From the NCBI GenBank assembly GCA_016871535.1, contig VHCZ01000045.1, forward strand, positions 1 through 33,221: 33,221 nucleotides of DNA. Reading direction: 5' to 3'. This DNA comes from Verrucomicrobiota bacterium. GTDB taxonomy: Bacteria > Verrucomicrobiota > Verrucomicrobiia > Limisphaerales > SIBE01. Shown in pieces: positions 30,354 to 33,221 of the stretch. Under the pieces are notes generated by a model that was not told the origin of the DNA, did no database searches, and saw only the letters and a list, made by a program, of their open reading frames with translations. The position numbers were made by a program, and so were the translations under genes. Numbering within the stretch: position 1 is the first letter of the stretch; each line of letters begins with the position of its first letter.

Positions 30354-30733
30354 GAGCCAAACAGTTCTCGCAGCAGCGCGGCTAGCTCTGCCTTCGACAT
30401 TTCCTTCTCGGCGATGGCGATCATCGCGTTGTAGAGCGGAGATGCTTCGCAGTCCGTGGCAACGCGGTTGCCTTCGAGAAAGGTCAATGCGGAACCGATC
30501 GCCGCTCGTTTGTTGCCATCCAGAAACGCTTGCGCCTCCGCGATGTGATAAGCGTACGCGGCCGCAATGTCGAACAGATCACCTCTTCCGTAGAAGAAAG
30601 CATTCTGCGGGTGGAAAATCGCGGACTCGAGCGCTCCCTGATCCCTTATTCCAAGGGTGCCACCGAATTTCTCGATGGCTTCGCGGTGGACCGCTTGAAC
30701 CTGCTCGAAGGTGAGAAAATCAGGCTCGCGCAC
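30350..30733 (-). CDS. Doc/Fic-family (death-on-curing) toxin-like protein with His-to-Gln active site
   Basis: 127 residues from GTG at 30733, which overlaps the antitoxin stop (TAGTG). FLTFEQVQAVHREAIEKFGG, GIRDQGALESAIFHPQNAFF, FDIAAAYAYHIAE and QAFLDGNKRAAIGSALTFLE follow the Doc layout. Doc toxins phosphorylate EF-Tu using a loop H-x-F-x-D-x-N-K-R. Here the motif reads Q68-A-F-L-D-G-N-K-R, so the catalytic His is replaced by Gln while the Asp, Asn, Lys and Arg remain. It is either a non-canonical subfamily or inactive. Its TGA overlaps the start of the toroid gene. Confidence 0.85.
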   Translation of the reverse strand: MREPDFLTFEQVQAVHREAIEKFGGTLGIRDQGALESAIFHPQNAFFYGRGDLFDIAAAYAYHIAEAQAFLDGNKRAAIGSALTFLEGNRVATDCEASPLYNAMIAIAEKEMSKAELAALLRELFGS

Positions 30734-30936
30734 TATTGGGCAAGCTTGCTGAGCAGGTCCGAATGTTTGGTGAAGACCTTCTGCTTCGCGGTTGCAAAGC
30801 TGGCCTCGTCCATGTACCGCGGTTCCACCGTGGACGCTGCCGCCTTCAAATCAAGCTGTTGAACAAACTTCGCCACTTCAACCTTTTCCTCGAGTGGCAA
30901 AGCTTTGATCTGTTCGATGATCTCAAGCGCACTCAT
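30733..30936 (-). CDS. Small antitoxin-like partner of the Doc protein
   Basis: 67 residues from ATG at 30936; the frame is open upstream only through low-complexity Arg/Gly codons. SALEIIEQIKALPLEEKVEV followed by AKFVQQLD resembles the helical N-terminus of VapB/DUF2281-type antitoxins; the C-terminal part (PRYMDEASFATAKQKVFTKH) is the likely toxin-binding tail. The TAG stop overlaps the GTG of the doc-like gene. It starts 45 bp after the polyprenyl synthetase stop, so co-transcription with that gene is likely. Confidence 0.75.
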   Translation of the reverse strand: MSALEIIEQIKALPLEEKVEVAKFVQQLDLKAAASTVEPRYMDEASFATAKQKVFTKHSDLLSKLAQ

Positions 30937-30980
30937 TGGAGGAACTATACCCCGGGAATCGCCGCGGGCAAGGCGCGCCG

Positions 30981-32786
30981 TTACGCCGCCGCCTCTGCGG
31001 CCACGTTGCGTTCCGCGGCGTTTTTCTGCTCGAATTCCTTGCACCACCCTTTGATTTCGGTGTCGTTGAAAATCTTGCCAATGACGCGGCGCAACAGTCC
31101 TTTGAGGCTGGCGTTCTCGAGATCGCGCAGGGAACGGATCGCTTCTTCTTTGTAAGTTTCCAGCAACGTTCTCGCCCGTTCGTCCGCCTTCAGTTCGGCA
31201 TAGAGCGCCTCGATCTGCTCCACGTCCACACCCGGCTTCGGCGCGCGGCGCCAGAGCGAATCCAGCAATTGCTTCTTTTCTCCGGACGCGCGCTCATGCG
31301 CTACGCCAAGAAGCAAGCTGGGGCGCATCCCGGCGATGTCGTTGGTTTCGCCCTTGACTCCCAGATCGCTCAGATCGTCGCGAATCTGATACGCGATACC
31401 GAGGGCTTCGCTGTAAGCGCGAAGCGTATTCTCAATATCTTCGTAGCCGCCGTCGCCCGACAGCGCGTGATTCCCGGATGCGCGGCTGCCTTCGGCGTAG
31501 AGAGCGCCCAGCTTCAACGCGACTTCGAAGGCCGGCGCAGTCTTCTTCCGGAAAATCTCCAGAACCTGCAGCGATGTCATCGGCTCGGGCTTCCGCGCCC
31601 AACACAATTCAGCGCCCTGGCCCCGGCAAAGCTGGCGCTGGCCTTCGGAAGCCACGCGCAGCATTTCCCCCTTTTGCTCGGCGCGCGCGCGGCACGACGC
31701 AATCAACCGATACCCCTCGCCGATCAGCAGATCACCGACGTTCAGCGCGACCGCGATCCCATGCTCCTCGTGCAAAGTCTTTTCGCCGTAGCGCAAGGCG
31801 TCGTTGTCTTCGATGTCGTCATGGATGAGGGAGGCCTTGTGGAAACATTCCACCGCCACGGCCACCTTGCGGATATCTTCCGGCAACGCAGCGCCCGGCG
31901 TATCCCGCAACGCTTGAAATGCCGCCACCGTCAGGAAGGGCCGCCAGCGTTTCCCGGCGCGCATGAGCCAGTCGCGCGCGATCTTCTCCGTCTCGCCTTC
32001 GCCCGGACCCATGATCAAGTCGAGCGAGGCGGGCGTGAACCAGAAATCCACTTCGTCCCGCAACGCGCTCAAATCCAGGCGGCGCGTTTGGTCGTCGCTG
32101 CTCAAGTGGATGTAGTCCCAAACCCAGTCCAAATCGACCGTGGTGTCGATGCAATCGTCCTGGAGCAGCGGCACCGCCACGCCGGGAATCGCCGCCGATT
32201 CCATGTATGGAAAAGCGCGCTCCAACACACTCAGACAACTGACGCCCACGATGGCCTCGATTTTGCCGGTCTGGATGAGCGACATCACGATGGCGGAGCC
32301 TTCGGCCACCAGCACGGCGTAACCGAGTTTCTCGGCCTCCGCCTGCAAATCCTGGATCGTGCACAGCCCGCATTGTTTGCACAGCAACCCGAATTCATCG
32401 AACGGCGCCGGGCACTTGCTCTCGACACGCAGACATTTCGGCAGGAGCAAAAGCCGCCGCTCGAAGGGAACCTGAGCGAGCGTTTCGCGCCAGAGTTCAT
32501 TGTTGATGAGCACGCCGATGTAATCCCGGTAAATCGGATCGCACTGAAGCATTTCAACGACACGATCAGCGTGCCCCTTCAATTCCTCCAGCGGCAACGG
32601 CGGCACCGGGTTGTGTTCGGCCACGTAATGACGGATGGATTGCAGGATTCGCGTGCGCTCGAACGGCGTTTGCGGAACATTCTTCTTGGGCGGGCGAAAC
32701 CGTTGCTGGACGACGTGCCGGGGAATGGCGAGGGGATTGAAGCTGCCGGCCGGCTTCATGGTGATTGGCTGGGTGACAGAACTCAT
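30981..32786 (-). CDS. DUF116 domain fused to a polyprenyl (isoprenyl diphosphate) synthetase
   Basis: 601 residues in two halves. Residues about 40-240 are a DUF116-like domain with a cysteine cluster KCLRVESKCPAPFDEFGLLC, then KQCGLC (Cys118, 125, 136, 139, 142) and Cys184 and Cys212, which suggests bound metal or an Fe-S centre. Residues about 255-600 are a trans-prenyltransferase: KRWRPFL, first Asp-rich motif HDDIEDND (Asp323, 324, 327) and second YQIRDDLSD (Asp470, 471, 474). The latter enzymes condense isopentenyl diphosphate onto an allylic primer. The role of the DUF116 half is unknown. The ATG is at 32786. Downstream on the same strand lie the antitoxin, Doc-like and toroid genes. 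Confidence 0.88.
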   Translation of the reverse strand: MSSVTQPITMKPAGSFNPLAIPRHVVQQRFRPPKKNVPQTPFERTRILQSIRHYVAEHNPVPPLPLEELKGHADRVVEMLQCDPIYRDYIGVLINNELWRETLAQVPFERRLLLLPKCLRVESKCPAPFDEFGLLCKQCGLCTIQDLQAEAEKLGYAVLVAEGSAIVMSLIQTGKIEAIVGVSCLSVLERAFPYMESAAIPGVAVPLLQDDCIDTTVDLDWVWDYIHLSSDDQTRRLDLSALRDEVDFWFTPASLDLIMGPGEGETEKIARDWLMRAGKRWRPFLTVAAFQALRDTPGAALPEDIRKVAVAVECFHKASLIHDDIEDNDALRYGEKTLHEEHGIAVALNVGDLLIGEGYRLIASCRARAEQKGEMLRVASEGQRQLCRGQGAELCWARKPEPMTSLQVLEIFRKKTAPAFEVALKLGALYAEGSRASGNHALSGDGGYEDIENTLRAYSEALGIAYQIRDDLSDLGVKGETNDIAGMRPSLLLGVAHERASGEKKQLLDSLWRRAPKPGVDVEQIEALYAELKADERARTLLETYKEEAIRSLRDLENASLKGLLRRVIGKIFNDTEIKGWCKEFEQKNAAERNVAAEAAA

Positions 32787-33098
32787 GGTTGCGCGCGATT
32801 CAGGTCGTTTCTGTTTGAACTGCCAGTCATGGCGAGGAGTATCGCCGAGTCTCAGGAAATGAGCCAGCCTTCTTTGTCAAATCCTGGGCAAGATCAGTTT
32901 CGGCCACCTGGCTTACGACGCGAAGGCAGCAGGTTCGGTTACTCGAAAATGGCGCGGACCGCCAAACACGCGCCCTGACCACGGATAAGATTTCAGAACC
33001 ATTCAACCGATTTAACCCATTTAACGATTTAACGTTGTAACGAATTGGTTGCAGCGCCAGCCGCGCTGGATCCATTCGTGGTGAAGCCGGGATTTGGA
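32787..33098. repeat. Divergent intergenic region with a TTTAACG phrase repeat
   Basis: No supported gene in 312 bp. At 32998-33042 a phrase repeat reads ATTCAACCGATTTAACCC, then ATTTAACGATTTAACG, much richer in AT than its surroundings and in the style of the repeats at 2031 and 30139. Promoters for the minus-strand synthetase and the plus-strand gene at 33099 should lie here, but none was picked with confidence. Confidence 0.45.
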
Positions 33099-33221
33099 AT
33101 GCCCTCGCCACTCGACCTTCCCGAGGTTTCTGGTCTATTCTCGTCCGTGCATCGTGAACTGGGCGACCTCCGCGCGCGCTACGAACGGCTGAAACTGCTG
33201 CACCAGGTCAGCAAGGTCATC
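33099..33221 (+). CDS. Start of a gene running off the window (possible GAF-domain regulator or kinase)
   Basis: 41 codons from the ATG at 33099 (an in-frame GTG at 33081 is also possible), open to the window end. After a short Pro-rich start (MPSPLDLPEVSGLF) comes an amphipathic helix, RELGDLRARYERLKLLHQVS and KVI. A helix of this form commonly leads into GAF domains of sigma-54 activators and histidine kinases. That resemblance is from memory and rests on few residues. Confidence 0.55.
   Translation, partial: MPSPLDLPEVSGLFSSVHRELGDLRARYERLKLLHQVSKVI

Noticed and set aside
30936-32978. 680-codon plus-strand frame opposite the polyprenyl synthetase
   Set aside because: Shadow of a gene with clear Asp-rich motifs on the minus strand; no protein features in the translation.

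Overview
The window looks like a chromosomal piece of a Verrucomicrobiota bacterium, probably from the Pedosphaera/Limisphaera side of the phylum. This is inferred from gene content, since no marker gene is present. The clues are GC-rich DNA, a pseudopilin with the N-terminus typical of the group, a giant secreted CotH/lamin-tail protein, NHL, HEAT, ThuA and Ig-like secreted proteins, and intergenic DNA full of palindromic 'word' repeats.

Layout. 1-2100: right half of a small inverted-repeat element, then a membrane-anchored HEAT-repeat gene (minus strand). 2100-3740: a DUF6483-like gene, a phage-type ABA-sandwich gene and an unknown gene overlapping it. 3808-5870: an accessory patch with tRNA-Lys(UUU), a frameshifted tyrosine integrase, an intact RelE/ParE-type toxin-antitoxin pair and a decayed DUF433 gene. 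6150-10240 (minus): NHL protein, DUF1015 protein abutting a CDF metal exporter, and a retropepsin-like protein. 10340-14660: a xylose-isomerase-like enzyme convergent with a secreted thioredoxin-fold gene that has an in-frame UGA, then a large glycoside-hydrolase/glycosyltransferase fusion. 14860-20400 (mostly minus): transglutaminase, a broken Ig-like fragment (plus), a PBP4-type D,D-carboxypeptidase/endopeptidase and thymidylate synthase. 20745-27550 (plus): the CotH/lamin-tail protein, a pseudopilin and a ThuA protein. 27630-28300: a complete 270-bp inverted-repeat element and a Pro/Val/Tyr-rich secreted protein. 28395-32790: an MBL-fold hydrolase, then a minus-strand cluster of DUF116-polyprenyl synthetase fusion, antitoxin, Doc-like protein and an alpha/alpha-toroid cyclase-like protein. 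The window ends inside the first codons of another gene.

Most notable are: (1) the thioredoxin gene at 11434-11874, where UGA replaces the first cysteine of a CxxC motif in a signal-peptide-bearing frame, followed at suitable spacing by a small hairpin, so it is a candidate selenoprotein; (2) a 270-bp MITE-like element with near-perfect terminal inverted repeats, a TTA target duplication and a second copy 98% identical over 126 bp; (3) a family of 'GTAGNGC + palindromic word' repeats, some of which appear to have been built into protein N-termini; (4) a polyprenyl synthetase and a toroid enzyme joined by a translationally coupled toxin-antitoxin pair whose Doc protein lacks the usual catalytic histidine.
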